Shown: positions 44,767 to 52,692, numbered from the stretch's first letter. The stretch: DNA of 64,000 nt from a bacterium (GCA_919901855.1 CAKKQC010000060.1:27902-91901); one strand, 5' to 3'. Numbers and translations are program-made. Notes: a model not told the origin generated them from the sequence alone.

Positions 44767-45899
44767 CGATCTTGCGATTTGCCCGGGAACGCGGGTGAAT
44801 TGGGGGACGTGACCGATGCCACGCGGTAGCAGAGTGGACGCTCCGGGGGCGGTACACCACGTGATGGGGCGTGGACTGGAAGGACGCCCGATCTTCATCG
44901 AACGCGCGGATTGTTACGGCTTCCTGGGACAGCTCGACGATGTCCTCACCGAATCCGGGGCGCAATGCCTGGCGTGGGCTCTCATGACCAATCACTATCA
45001 CCTGATACTGCGCACGGGTACCGTGCGCGTCTCGCGGATCATGGCGAGGACGCTCACCAGCCATGGTCTTGGGTTCAACCGCCGGCACGGGCGACGTGGC
45101 TACGTGTTTCAGGATCGCTACAAGTCCGTCCTCTGTGAGGACGACGAATACCTCCTGCAACTGGTCCGTTACGTTCATCTCAACCCGTTGCGCGCCGTCT
45201 TGGTCAAGGATGTCATCGAACTGGAGGATCATCCCTGGTGCGGCCACGGAGTTGTGGTGGGGAAGCGCAGGGCCTCCTGGCAGGACGTGGATGCGGTTCT
45301 CGCACATTTCGGCAAGCGGCGCGAACCGGCAATCGCGGCTTACCGCCGATTCGTTGCTGAAGGCGTGGGGCAGGCGGCTCCGATGCTAGGGCCAGTTCGC
45401 GGAGGGATTCTCCGGCGGGCCGGCGGATGGGAGTTCGTCCCATCGGGGACAGGATCGGAACGCAGCGAGGAGGAGAGCCTCGCGGGCGATGACGCCTTCG
45501 TGAATGCCGCGTTGGCGGGAGAACAGAACGAGGAGGCACGTCGAAGCCGACTCAGACGCGGAGGGTGGACGCCTGCCAGGGTCATCCGGCGAGCGGCGCA
45601 GGTCTGTGGTGTCGAGGAGGATGCGGTCTACGGCCACGGGAAGCGTGTCTCCCAAACCCGGGCGCGCGCCCTGGCGTGCAAGTGGCTCGTGGAGGATCTG
45701 GGGCTATCGGGGGCGGAGACGGCCCGAATGCTGCGGATTTCCCAGTCTGCGGTAAGCAGACAGGTCGCGCATGGTCATACCATCGCTTCGGACATTGGCC
45801 ATAGACTCGAGGATATTTCGGAGGAGCATTGAACACCTCATGAACTCGAAGAACTCGAAATCGGGGTCGGGCGAATCGCAAGATCGCAAGAGTGTCCCT
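44754..45899 (+). mobile_element. Y1 transposase element bounded by 31-bp inverted repeats
   Basis: Left arm 44754-44784 and right arm 45869-45899 are inverted copies of each other with one mismatch in 31. Each contains the tandem TTGCGATC/TTGCGATT. Between them lies a single Y1-type transposase gene. Length is about 1,146 nt. The element separates mutL from miaA, genes that are normally adjacent in many bacteria. No short target duplication is evident outside the arms, in keeping with HUH/Y1 mechanisms. Confidence 0.72.
44816..45832 (+). CDS. Y1 (IS200-like/REP-associated) tyrosine transposase with C-terminal HTH domain
   Basis: 338 residues. The N-terminal 150 form a Y1_Tnp HUH nuclease: GAVHHVMGRG near residue 12, the HUH pair in TNHYHLILR (His60, His62), and the catalytic Tyr in GYVFQDRYKSV (near 102), followed by LVRYVHLNPLRAVLV. 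The C-terminal 90 residues (GWTPARVIRRAAQVCGV... ARALACKWLVEDLGLSGAETARMLRISQSAVSRQ) resemble the DnaA-C/HTH domain common in RAYT proteins. Enzymes of this type act on single-stranded palindromic ends, here probably the flanking 31-bp inverted repeat. The frame is intact, so activity is possible. Confidence 0.88.
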   Translation: MPRGSRVDAPGAVHHVMGRGLEGRPIFIERADCYGFLGQLDDVLTESGAQCLAWALMTNHYHLILRTGTVRVSRIMARTLTSHGLGFNRRHGRRGYVFQDRYKSVLCEDDEYLLQLVRYVHLNPLRAVLVKDVIELEDHPWCGHGVVVGKRRASWQDVDAVLAHFGKRREPAIAAYRRFVAEGVGQAAPMLGPVRGGILRRAGGWEFVPSGTGSERSEEESLAGDDAFVNAALAGEQNEEARRSRLRRGGWTPARVIRRAAQVCGVEEDAVYGHGKRVSQTRARALACKWLVEDLGLSGAETARMLRISQSAVSRQVAHGHTIASDIGHRLEDISEEH

Positions 45900-46796
45900 C
45901 TACTGGTTGTGGCGGGGCCGACGGGGAGCGGCAAGAGCAGGATCGCGGCGGAGGCGGCGCGCGAGCTCAACGGCGAGATCGTGTGCGCGGACTCCCGCCA
46001 GCTATATCGGGGGATCGCCGTGGCGTCCGCCCAGCCGGATTCGGAGACGCTCCGGATGGTCCCGCATCATCTCTACGCCGTCCTCGACACCGCCGAGCCG
46101 TGCAGTGCCGGCCGGTTCCGGGACCTGGCCGAACCCGTCCTCGACCAGATCGTGGAGCGCGGACGTCTGCCTTTCCTCGTGGGCGGGACCGGCTTCTACC
46201 TCAAGGCCGCGCTCGGCCGCGCCTCGCTGGCCCCTCCCGCGGGCTCGGACACGGTGGCGACCCTCTCGGCGCGGGCGAGCATGGAAGGATCGGGGAAGCT
46301 GTGGGATGAGCTCGCGGAGCGGGATCCTGTTTCCGCGAAGCGCATCCACCGCAACGACGGTTACCGCATCGTGCGGGCGCTCGCGATCCTGGCGGATACG
46401 GGGAAGGCGGCTTCCTCGTTCGCGAAGGCCGGCGACGGGCGTCCGCATGTCTTCGTCGCCCTCAAGGTGCCGCGTCCGGTCCTTGTCGAGCGGCTGGACG
46501 CCCGCTGCGCACGCATGGTCGCCGGGGGAGCGCTCGACGAGGCCCGCCTGCTCCTCGCTCGCGCCCTGCCGCCGAAGACGCCCGTGCTCCGCGCGATCGG
46601 GTTTCCGCACCTCTTCGCTCACCTCGAAGGCCGGCTCTCTCTCGACCGGGCTCTCGAGCGGATGCGCGCGGATACCCGGCAGTACGCGAAGCAACAGATG
46701 ACCTGGCTCCGGTCCCAGCCCAACGTGCGGTGGGTGGACGCCTCCGACCAGCGCGCCGCGGCGGCCGAACTGGTTCAGATCGCGTCCGGATGCTAG
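45840..46796 (+). CDS. miaA: tRNA dimethylallyltransferase MiaA, N-terminus built from transposon repeat
   Basis: 318 residues. It adds dimethylallyl to A37 of tRNAs reading U-starting codons. P-loop VAGPTGSGKSRIA near residue 24, DSRQLYRGIAVASAQP, PHHLYAVLDTAEPCSAGRF, VGGTGFYLKAAL and the terminal DTRQYAKQQMTWLR are diagnostic. The 20 residues before the P-loop strand (NSKNSKSGSGESQDRKSV) are an addition; 10 of them are encoded by the right inverted-repeat arm of the transposase element. ATG 45840 is the nearest start, with GGAGGAG 13 nt upstream inside the transposase gene's 3' end. Confidence 0.92.
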   Translation: MNSKNSKSGSGESQDRKSVPLLVVAGPTGSGKSRIAAEAARELNGEIVCADSRQLYRGIAVASAQPDSETLRMVPHHLYAVLDTAEPCSAGRFRDLAEPVLDQIVERGRLPFLVGGTGFYLKAALGRASLAPPAGSDTVATLSARASMEGSGKLWDELAERDPVSAKRIHRNDGYRIVRALAILADTGKAASSFAKAGDGRPHVFVALKVPRPVLVERLDARCARMVAGGALDEARLLLARALPPKTPVLRAIGFPHLFAHLEGRLSLDRALERMRADTRQYAKQQMTWLRSQPNVRWVDASDQRAAAAELVQIASGC

Positions 46797-46799
46797 GAT
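46794..46799 (+). promoter_or_regulatory. Putative -10 (TAGGAT) of tRNA-Pro(GGG)
   Basis: TAGGAT overlaps the miaA stop and ends 11 nt before the tRNA, a spacing like the other tRNA promoters here. The -35 is weak. Confidence 0.45.
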
Positions 46800-46810
46800 G
46801 GATGCGTGTT

Positions 46811-46884
46811 CGGGGCGTAGCGCAGCCAGGTAGCGCACTCGCTTGGGGTGCGAGTGGTCCCCGGTTCGAATCCGGGCGCCCCGA
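46811..46884 (+). tRNA. tRNA-Pro (GGG)
   Basis: Acceptor CGGGGCG/CGCCCCG, D-stem GCGC/GCGC, anticodon stem CTCGC/GCGAG around TTGGGGT (anticodon GGG at 46845-46847), T-arm CCCGG-TTCGAAT-CCGGG, discriminator A. CCA is not encoded. The unusual C1-G72 start pair is normal for bacterial tRNA-Pro. Confidence 0.95.
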
Positions 46885-46902
46885 CGGCTTCGTGGAGGTT
46901 TC

Positions 46903-47607
46903 ATGCGTCCACTGATCGTCATCCCCACGTACAACGAACGGCGGAACCTCGCCGTCCTCGCGCCCAAGGTACTGGGCATCGTCCCCGGCGCGTCACTGCT
47001 GGTCGTGGACGATGCTTCGCCTGACGGCACCGCCGCGCTCGTGCGGTCGCTGTCCCGGAGGCACCGGGGGAGGGTCCATCTTCTCTCGAGGCCGGCGAAA
47101 CTCGGGCTCGGCACCGCCTACGTGGCGGGATTCCGATGGGCTCTCGACCACGGCTACGACCCCGTGATCCAGATGGACGCCGATGGGTCGCACGACCCGG
47201 CCGCTCTGCCGGGCTTCCTGTCCGCCCTCAGGGGCGCGGATGCCGTGGTGGGCTCCCGGTACCTCGCCGGATTGCGGGTCATCAACTGGCCGTGGCATCG
47301 CCTGCTCCTGAGCCTCCTGGCCAACCGGTACGCCCGGTTCGTGACCGGCGTCCCGCTCACGGACCTCACGGGCGGGTTCAACGGCTGGCGCGCGCGCATC
47401 CTGCGGCGCATCGGGCTCGGGCGCATCCGGGCCAACGGCTATGCGTTCCAGATCGAGCTCAAGTTCCGGTGCCGCCGGGCGGGGGGCCGCATCGCCGAAG
47501 TGCCCATCGTGTTTTCGGGACGGGTGGAGGGGGAGTCGAAGCTCTCGCGATCGGTCGTCTTCGAGGCGGTCTGGGCGGTCTGGCGCATGCGCCTCCCGGG
47601 CGCCTAG
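46903..47607 (+). CDS. GT2 polyprenol-phosphate mannosyl/glycosyltransferase (DPM1-like)
   Basis: 234 residues with GGAGG before the ATG, 19 nt after tRNA-Pro. Family-2 GT-A motifs: VIPTYNERRNL at residue 5, VVDDASPDGTA, VIQMDADGSHDPAAL (DxD-type metal site), DLTGGFNGWRARIL, NGYAFQIELKFR and VEGESKLS. This is the soluble type of dolichol/polyprenol-phosphate mannose synthase, lacking the C-terminal membrane domain. It would make lipid-linked mannose or glucose, the donor used by GT-C enzymes such as the one at 38083-40155. That pairing is inference. Confidence 0.88.
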   Translation: MRPLIVIPTYNERRNLAVLAPKVLGIVPGASLLVVDDASPDGTAALVRSLSRRHRGRVHLLSRPAKLGLGTAYVAGFRWALDHGYDPVIQMDADGSHDPAALPGFLSALRGADAVVGSRYLAGLRVINWPWHRLLLSLLANRYARFVTGVPLTDLTGGFNGWRARILRRIGLGRIRANGYAFQIELKFRCRRAGGRIAEVPIVFSGRVEGESKLSRSVVFEAVWAVWRMRLPGA

Positions 47608-47628
47608 ATGACACCCCGCGCCGCATGG

Positions 47629-47634
47629 TATGCT
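47629..47634 (+). promoter_or_regulatory. Putative -10 (TATGCT) of tRNA-Pro(CGG)
   Basis: TATGCT ends 9 nt before the tRNA, placing the transcription start within about 3 nt of the mature 5' end. Confidence 0.4.
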
Positions 47635-47643
47635 GTTTCTCGA

Positions 47644-47717
47644 CGGGGCGTAGCGCAGCTGGTTAGCGCGCCTGGTTCGGGACCAGGAGGTCCCCAGTTC
47701 GAATCTGGGCGCCCCGA
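47644..47717 (+). tRNA. tRNA-Pro (CGG)
   Basis: Acceptor CGGGGCG/CGCCCCG, D-stem GCGC/GCGC, anticodon stem CCTGG/CCAGG around TTCGGGA (anticodon CGG at 47678-47680), T-arm CCCAG-TTCGAAT-CTGGG, discriminator A. CCA not encoded. It shares acceptor and D-stem with the GGG isoacceptor 760 nt upstream. Confidence 0.95.
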
Positions 47718-47757
47718 GTCTTCCTGCTTCTCCCGTGCCTTCCCGCCTGTCTTCGAC

Positions 47758-47763
47758 TAAACT
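47758..47763 (+). promoter_or_regulatory. Putative -10 (TAAACT) of a leaderless gene
   Basis: TAAACT ends 6 nt before the ATG at 47770, the same geometry as at 5996-6008 and 9427-9439. The intervening AGGACC could act as a very weak SD, so leadered initiation is not excluded. Confidence 0.45.
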
Positions 47764-47769
47764 AGGACC

Positions 47770-48567
47770 ATGACGCCGGCCGTGCGGATCCTGCTCCTGC
47801 TCGCGGTGGCGCCCGCCTGCGCGGGCGCCGTATCCTCGGCCAGGCATGCGTTTCCGGGCCTGTCGACCTACGGCCCGACGGGCATGGTCCTCGTCCCCAC
47901 GGGGCAGGTCGTGCAGGCGGACTGGTATGCCGCCGGCCTGCACCGGGGCGCCCTGAAGTCCGCGATCGGGATCCTGAGCATCGCCGAAATCGGATTCGCC
48001 CTCCCGGATGTCTACGAAGAGCCGAATCGTCGCGCCTGGCTGGACCAGTCCCACGGATTCGTCAAGATGGGGGGGGAGTTCATGCCATCCGCGCGATGGT
48101 TCCCGGGGCTGGCGGTGGGCGTCGAGAACTCGGCTGGCTGGCTGGCCACGAAGGCCGGCATCAAGAACAAGGACCTGGAGATCTCCCCGAACATGCAGTC
48201 CCTCTACGCCGTGGGGACATGGTGGTGGAGTATCCTGTCCTGGCCCGTCGAGGCCAGTGCGGGCGCCGGGACGGGACGGTTCGAGAAGAAGGCGTTCGGA
48301 GCCCTGAGCTTCATCCCCGTGACCTTCTTCGGCAACACGCTCAAGTTCACGGGGGAATACGCCGGCCGGGAGGGCAGCATAGGGGCCCGGTTCGCCCTGT
48401 CCCGCACGCTCCGCCTCGACTTCGCCATGATTCTGCATGCGATCCAGAACCCCGGCACGCGGCGGTATACGATCACGATCGACCGCGGCATCATGGGCGC
48501 GAGCACCTCGGGCCCGATCTGGTGGGGTTTCCTCAAGGGCAAACCCAAGGAGTCCCGCAAGCCCTGA
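47770..48567 (+). CDS. Secreted outer-membrane-like protein of unknown function (YjbH-like N-terminus)
   Basis: 265 residues. A Sec signal peptide (RILLLLAVAPACAGA) is followed by FPGLSTYGPTGMVLVPTGQVVQADWYAAGLHR, which resembles the opening strands of YjbH-type exopolysaccharide-associated outer-membrane proteins. Alternating hydrophobic strands with terminal aromatic residues (LKFTGEYAGREGSIGARFALSRTLRLDFAMIL) suggest a small beta-barrel. I recognise no enzymatic motif. It overlaps the acylphosphatase start by 1 nt (TGATG). Function is unknown; envelope location is inferred. Confidence 0.62.
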   Translation: MTPAVRILLLLAVAPACAGAVSSARHAFPGLSTYGPTGMVLVPTGQVVQADWYAAGLHRGALKSAIGILSIAEIGFALPDVYEEPNRRAWLDQSHGFVKMGGEFMPSARWFPGLAVGVENSAGWLATKAGIKNKDLEISPNMQSLYAVGTWWWSILSWPVEASAGAGTGRFEKKAFGALSFIPVTFFGNTLKFTGEYAGREGSIGARFALSRTLRLDFAMILHAIQNPGTRRYTITIDRGIMGASTSGPIWWGFLKGKPKESRKP

Positions 48568-48866
48568 TGTCGCGAGCCCCGGGAGGGATCGCGCGGCTGA
48601 ATGCCGTCGTTCGGGGGAGAGTCCAGGGCGTCGGCTACCGGTGGTTCGTCCAGGACCAGGCCCGGGTTCTCGGGCTCTCCGGCAGGGTCGGGAACCTCCG
48701 GGACGGGACGGTCGAGGTCGATGCGGAAGGCCCCCGGTCGGACCTCGAAGCCCTTCTGGAACGGCTCCGCGAGGGTCCCTCCGGGGCGGATGTCAGCGAC
48801 GTCGAGGTCGCCTGGTGGGAGCCCTCGGGTGCCTGGACCAACTTCGAGATCCGGGCCACGCGTTAG
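48567..48866 (+). CDS. acyP: Acylphosphatase
   Basis: 99 residues. The catalytic Arg lies in the signature GRVQGVGYRWFVQDQA and the catalytic Asn in GRVGNLRDGTVEVDAEG, the standard acylphosphatase pair. It hydrolyses carboxyl-phosphate bonds such as those of acetyl phosphate or carbamoyl phosphate. ATG 48567 shares its A with the upstream TGA. Small, cytosolic, no signal. Confidence 0.95.
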   Translation: MSRAPGGIARLNAVVRGRVQGVGYRWFVQDQARVLGLSGRVGNLRDGTVEVDAEGPRSDLEALLERLREGPSGADVSDVEVAWWEPSGAWTNFEIRATR

Positions 48867-49056
48867 CTCCGCAGAACTCCGGGGCGATTACGGGGGACAA
48901 GCCAACTCGAGCCGAAGGAATCTCCTGTCTACTCCAGCCGCGCCAAGCGGCGTGCCGGCATACTTAACATAAGATACCTTATTGGCACCGGCAGGGGACG
49001 TGGCCGGGGCGTGTTTCGAGCGGCGCTGGGCGCAGCGGAGACGCGTCCGGACGGGC
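48867..49056. other. Intergenic region between convergent genes with an A+T-rich patch
   Basis: 190 nt between the 3' ends of acyP and the GH57 gene. It contains an unusual A+T-rich patch near 48961-48982 (ACTTAACATAAGATACCTTA) with a small TAAG/CTTA hairpin. No terminator with a U-run and no reading frame worth calling is seen. Confidence 0.4.
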
Positions 49057-51225
49057 TCAGACGATCCAGTCCGCCCCGTCGCCCGCCTGTTGCGGGATCC
49101 GGACCAGGAACGATCCCTCCCCGGGCCACTGCTCGAGCGTCTTGCCCGTCTGGATGTCCTTGAGGAGGATCAGGAATCGGCGATCCGACGTCCGGTCTCC
49201 GGTCAGGTCGAGCCGCACCTGCGCCTCGAAGGTCGTGTCGCAGGCGGCCTTGAGGTCGAGTACGGGGCCCTGGGGGGCCGCGGCCTGGTACGACGTCCGC
49301 CACCCCTCGGCCGTCAGTTGGAACGTCCCTTCGCCCTGAACCGGCTCCAGGACCCTGACGACCACGGCCGCCTGAGCGAACGGCGGGTGCGCGGGGTCGT
49401 AGTCGAGCCGGAGCACGAGGTTGCCGTTGCGGTCGACCCCGAAGTGGACCTCCTCGATGTAGATGTCGGAGCGGTGCATGGCGGACGATGACCTGGTGAC
49501 GTCGTACCGGCCGGCCGGAAGCCATTCGAAATAGTTGCTGACGCGTCCGTCCAGGATGATGTCGACGTAGTCTGCGGGGGCGGAGAATGCCGAACGCCGG
49601 GCGCCCTCCTGGCGCACGGGCCGGTCCAGGAGCGGGGGCACGGGGCTGCCGGCCAGGCGGTAGACCCGGGACAGCCGCATCCGGAAGAGCCGGTCGAAAT
49701 CGGCGGCCAAGGGCGAATAGTGGTCCTCGCCGTACCACCAGGTCCAGTCGCTTCCTTCCGCCGCCATCAGGCTCCGCCACGCGTCGCGGAACACGTCCGG
49801 GGACATTGCCGATTCCCGCTCGAGCAGGGCGTTGCGCGTCATGGCGATCATCTCCCACGCGGCGCGATCCTCCGCGTGTCCGATCCAGATCGAGAAATCG
49901 TGGTTGATCCACGACCCCGCGTGCACGCGGGAGAGGGCCCGGCGCTGGGGGTACTCGTCGAGGTACCCCGTTGGGGTCACGCACCGGATTCCCTGATCGT
50001 CGCCGAGGGTCTGGTAGAGGGCCGTGAGGAAGTCGCGGCCGTTGAACGGGTAGTGCTCCCAGGCATTCTCGCCGTCCAGAATGACGGTGACCAGGGGAGG
50101 CGCCTCCCCCGGCTCCGCGCGGTCAGCCGCCTCCCGGAGTTTCGCCACGAAGTCCCCCGCCGCATCCTTCGGGTCCCACCGGGCATACGCGAAACCGATC
50201 ATGTCGGAGATGAAATGGTCGCGAAAGAGGAGCGAAATGGACGAGTCCCCCGAGGTGTACCGGTAGGGGGCGTACGCGACCCCGGGGCCCGCCACCGACC
50301 CCTGCTTGCGCAGGCTCTCGCGCAGCACCCCGTCGTCGGATGCCGCCCACCGGAAACCCGCCTGCGCGACCAGACGGAGGAAGGTCTCGCTGACTCCCCC
50401 CTCTGACGGCCACAGCCCCGCGGGTTTCCGGCCGAACAGGCGTTCGTGGAGGGCCACTGCCTCGCTCAACTGCCACTCGGCGTCGCGGACGCCGACGAAC
50501 GTGCGTGACGGCAGGGCGGTTCCGGGCCGGGCCTCGAGCGCCGCCGCCTGTTCGATGAGCAGCGGTCCGATCGGATGGAAGTACGGCGTGGTGCTGACCT
50601 CGAGCCGGCCCTCGTCCTGCAACCGGCGGTAGGCAGGGATAACGGCGCGCAGCACGCCCATCTGCGCTTCCAGGACCGCGATCTTGTCCTCCTCGGTGAA
50701 GTGACGGCCCCGGGTCCGGAGATCCCGGAGGGAGGGCGTCCGCTCCACGACGGCGTCGTCCAGCCATGCGAGGTTGAACAGCACGGCGAGGTCGACGAGA
50801 TCCTGGGGCGAGAATCGTTCGATCGCTCTGGGGTCAACCTGGTCGGGCATGACGCGCCCCCGCCGATCCAGGAGTTCGCGGTACCGGGGATCGGGGTCGA
50901 TCCGCTGGGCCCAGTTCACCATGAAGAAATGCCGAAGCATGAAGACGGTCTCGGATTCGGTCAGGGTCCCCGCGGGCTTGCGCGAAAGCTGTTCGTAGGC
51001 GTCGTGTCCCCCCCCGGCCAGCCGTTCGAGCTGGTCGGCCAGGACGGGCGTCACGTTGAAGGTCGTGCGGACCTTGGGGTGCGCGGACGCGAGTTCGGCC
51101 ATGAAGAGGTAGTCCTTGGCCGCGTGCAACCGGACCCACGGCAGCACGGCGACGCCCGTGTCGGGGTCCCGGTAATCCGGCTGGTGCATGTGCCATACCA
51201 GCGCGACGCAGAAGGGACGGCTCAT
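49057..51225 (-). CDS. Glycoside hydrolase family 57 protein
   Basis: 722 residues. GH57 motifs: VALVWHMHQPDYRDP at the N-terminus (HQP), the nucleophile region AGLWPSEGGVSE and the acid/base region VTVILDGENAWEHYPFNGRDFLTALY. A C-terminal beta-rich region of about 180 residues follows (YVDIILDGRVSNYFEWLPAGRYDV... MHRSDIYIEEVHFGVDRNGNLVLRLDYD), as in alpha-amylase/alpha-glucan-acting members. Substrates of the family include starch, glycogen and other alpha-glucans. With glgA in the window, an alpha-glucan storage role is plausible. There is no signal peptide, so it should act in the cytosol. It starts 19 nt after the TPR gene's stop. Confidence 0.87.
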   Translation of the reverse strand: MSRPFCVALVWHMHQPDYRDPDTGVAVLPWVRLHAAKDYLFMAELASAHPKVRTTFNVTPVLADQLERLAGGGHDAYEQLSRKPAGTLTESETVFMLRHFFMVNWAQRIDPDPRYRELLDRRGRVMPDQVDPRAIERFSPQDLVDLAVLFNLAWLDDAVVERTPSLRDLRTRGRHFTEEDKIAVLEAQMGVLRAVIPAYRRLQDEGRLEVSTTPYFHPIGPLLIEQAAALEARPGTALPSRTFVGVRDAEWQLSEAVALHERLFGRKPAGLWPSEGGVSETFLRLVAQAGFRWAASDDGVLRESLRKQGSVAGPGVAYAPYRYTSGDSSISLLFRDHFISDMIGFAYARWDPKDAAGDFVAKLREAADRAEPGEAPPLVTVILDGENAWEHYPFNGRDFLTALYQTLGDDQGIRCVTPTGYLDEYPQRRALSRVHAGSWINHDFSIWIGHAEDRAAWEMIAMTRNALLERESAMSPDVFRDAWRSLMAAEGSDWTWWYGEDHYSPLAADFDRLFRMRLSRVYRLAGSPVPPLLDRPVRQEGARRSAFSAPADYVDIILDGRVSNYFEWLPAGRYDVTRSSSAMHRSDIYIEEVHFGVDRNGNLVLRLDYDPAHPPFAQAAVVVRVLEPVQGEGTFQLTAEGWRTSYQAAAPQGPVLDLKAACDTTFEAQVRLDLTGDRTSDRRFLILLKDIQTGKTLEQWPGEGSFLVRIPQQAGDGADWIV

Positions 51226-51244
51226 ACGCTGGGGCGGTTGGTAT

Positions 51245-52150
51245 CTACGGCTTCGCCGCAGGAGCGGCCGGTTGAGCCCCGGCCGGCTGAGCGGGGGCCG
51301 CGGCAGGTTGCGCAGCCGGGGCCGCCGTCGGTTGGGGCCCCGGCGCGGGTTGGGCTGTCGCTGCCGGTTGGGGACGCGGCTCGGCGGGCTGGGCGCTGGC
51401 ACTTCCCTTCTTGGGCATGAGGTCCGCAAGGAGCTTGCGCAGCTCGCGCGCCGCCCGGGCGCCGGCAGCCGACTTCCCCGTCGCCAGCTTGTTGAGAATC
51501 TCGACGGCTTCCGACCACCGCGTCGAATCGGATTCCGTGAGCTTCAGCAGGCAGCGCGTGGCTCCCAGGCAGCCTTCGTACGCGAGGGGGCCGTCGTGGT
51601 CGATCACGACCTTGTAAGCCGTGTACGACTCCTGGTACCGCGAGAGCTGCTCGAGGCAGTCGCCCTTCCCGAGCGTGGCCTGGTCCGCGAGGATGTGCCG
51701 GGGAAACCGGGACAGGAGAAGATCGTAGGCTTCGAGCGCCTGGCTGTACTGCTTGAGCCTGAAGCGGCAGTTCGCGACGTAGTATAGGGCCTCGGGGGCC
51801 AGCCGCGAGCCGGGATAGGTCTCGTGAATCTGCTGGAAGAGGTTCTGCGCCTTGACGTACTTCTCCTCGTCGGAGGCGACCAGCGGCGTTACGTCACTGG
51901 TCGCGGGAGGGATCCGGTAGTTGTAGAGGTTGAGCGCCTCCCGGTAGAGCTGGGATGAGCGCTGCGTGACTTCGGAACCGTGCCGGATGTACAGGATACC
52001 GAAGAGGAGCAGGACAGCGAGGGCGACCCCGCTCGCGGCCACCGCGGGCTTGTAGAGCTCGTAGAGTTCGCGCAGCCGTTCCTCGTGGACCCACTTCGGG
52101 ATCACGATCTGTTTCCTGAGCTCCAGCGGCTTGATCGGCTTGAGTTTCAA
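51245..52150 (-). CDS. Membrane-anchored TPR protein with Ala/Pro/Gln-rich tail
   Basis: 301 residues from a TTG start with a strong SD (AGGAGG 5 nt upstream). A cytosolic N-terminal stretch of about 35 residues is followed by one transmembrane helix (AVAASGVALAVLLLFGILYI), then three or four TPR-like repeats (YVKAQNLFQQIHETYPGSRLAPEALYYVANCRFR; YSQALEAYDLLLSRFPRHILADQATLGKGDCLEQL; YQESYTAYKVVIDHDGPLAYEGCLGATRCLLKL). The last 55 residues are low-complexity Ala/Pro/Gln and probably disordered. The layout resembles YfgM/CpoB-like envelope scaffolds. No specific function is assignable. Downstream of apt by 9 nt, probably co-transcribed. Confidence 0.72.
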   Translation of the reverse strand: MKLKPIKPLELRKQIVIPKWVHEERLRELYELYKPAVAASGVALAVLLLFGILYIRHGSEVTQRSSQLYREALNLYNYRIPPATSDVTPLVASDEEKYVKAQNLFQQIHETYPGSRLAPEALYYVANCRFRLKQYSQALEAYDLLLSRFPRHILADQATLGKGDCLEQLSRYQESYTAYKVVIDHDGPLAYEGCLGATRCLLKLTESDSTRWSEAVEILNKLATGKSAAGARAARELRKLLADLMPKKGSASAQPAEPRPQPAATAQPAPGPQPTAAPAAQPAAAPAQPAGAQPAAPAAKP

Positions 52151-52159
52151 GGGCGCCTC

Positions 52160-52678
52160 CTAGTACGCCGCCAGCGCGCGCACGTCATGCGGCGCGAGCT
52201 TGGCGCGTCCGTGGAGGTACGTGAGCTCGACGATGAACGCGAGCGACACGACCTCCGCCTTGAGTTGGGTCACGAGGTCGATCATGGCCTTCGCGGTGCC
52301 GCCGGTGGCGAGCACGTCGTCGAAGATCAGGACCCTCTCCCCCGGCTTGAGGGCGTCCCGGTGCATGTGCAGCGTGTCGGTCCCGTACTCGAGCTGGTAC
52401 GACGACGAAATCGTGGGCCGCGGAAGCTTCTTCGGCTTGCGGACCGGCACGACGGCGGCGCGGAGCGCCTGCCCCAGTGGACCGGCCCACAGGAACCCGC
52501 GCGCCTCGGCCGCGACCACGGCGGTGATGCCCTGCCCCGTGTACCAGTCTGCAATCCGGCTGACGCTCTCGGCGTAGGCGGCTGGCGACGACAGGATGGG
52601 CGTCAGATCCTTGAAAGAGACGCCGGGCTTCGGGAAGTCCGGGACCTCCGCGATCAGGCCCTTGAAATCGATTGCCAT
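52160..52678 (-). CDS. apt: Adenine phosphoribosyltransferase
   Basis: 172 residues, normal length. It salvages adenine to AMP using PRPP. The N-terminal VPDFPKPGVSFKDLTPIL, the middle GFLWAGPLGQAL (variant of GFIFG) with PVRKPKKLPRPT, and the PRPP-binding loop RVLIFDDVLATGGTAKA are all diagnostic. A TAAGCT hexamer lies 8 nt upstream of the ATG on the minus strand, suggesting its own short-leader promoter. No amidotransferase or relA lies nearby. Confidence 0.96.
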   Translation of the reverse strand: MAIDFKGLIAEVPDFPKPGVSFKDLTPILSSPAAYAESVSRIADWYTGQGITAVVAAEARGFLWAGPLGQALRAAVVPVRKPKKLPRPTISSSYQLEYGTDTLHMHRDALKPGERVLIFDDVLATGGTAKAMIDLVTQLKAEVVSLAFIVELTYLHGRAKLAPHDVRALAAY

Positions 52679-52686
52679 GGGCGGTT

Positions 52687-52692
52687 AGCTTA
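52687..52692 (-). promoter_or_regulatory. Putative -10 (TAAGCT) of apt
   Basis: On the minus strand TAAGCT ends 8 nt before the ATG at 52678, in the 48-nt gap to the sigma factor gene. Short-leader geometry as elsewhere in the window. Confidence 0.4.

Noticed and set aside
45771-45839. Upstream ATG for miaA inside the transposase gene
   Set aside because: It would overlap the transposase 3' end by about 60 nt and add residues not seen in MiaA; ATG 45840 has the SD and is nearer the P-loop.
46840-46850. Reading the first tRNA-Pro anticodon as TGG
   Set aside because: The five-pair stem CTCGC/GCGAG fixes the loop as TTGGGGT, so positions 34-36 are GGG.
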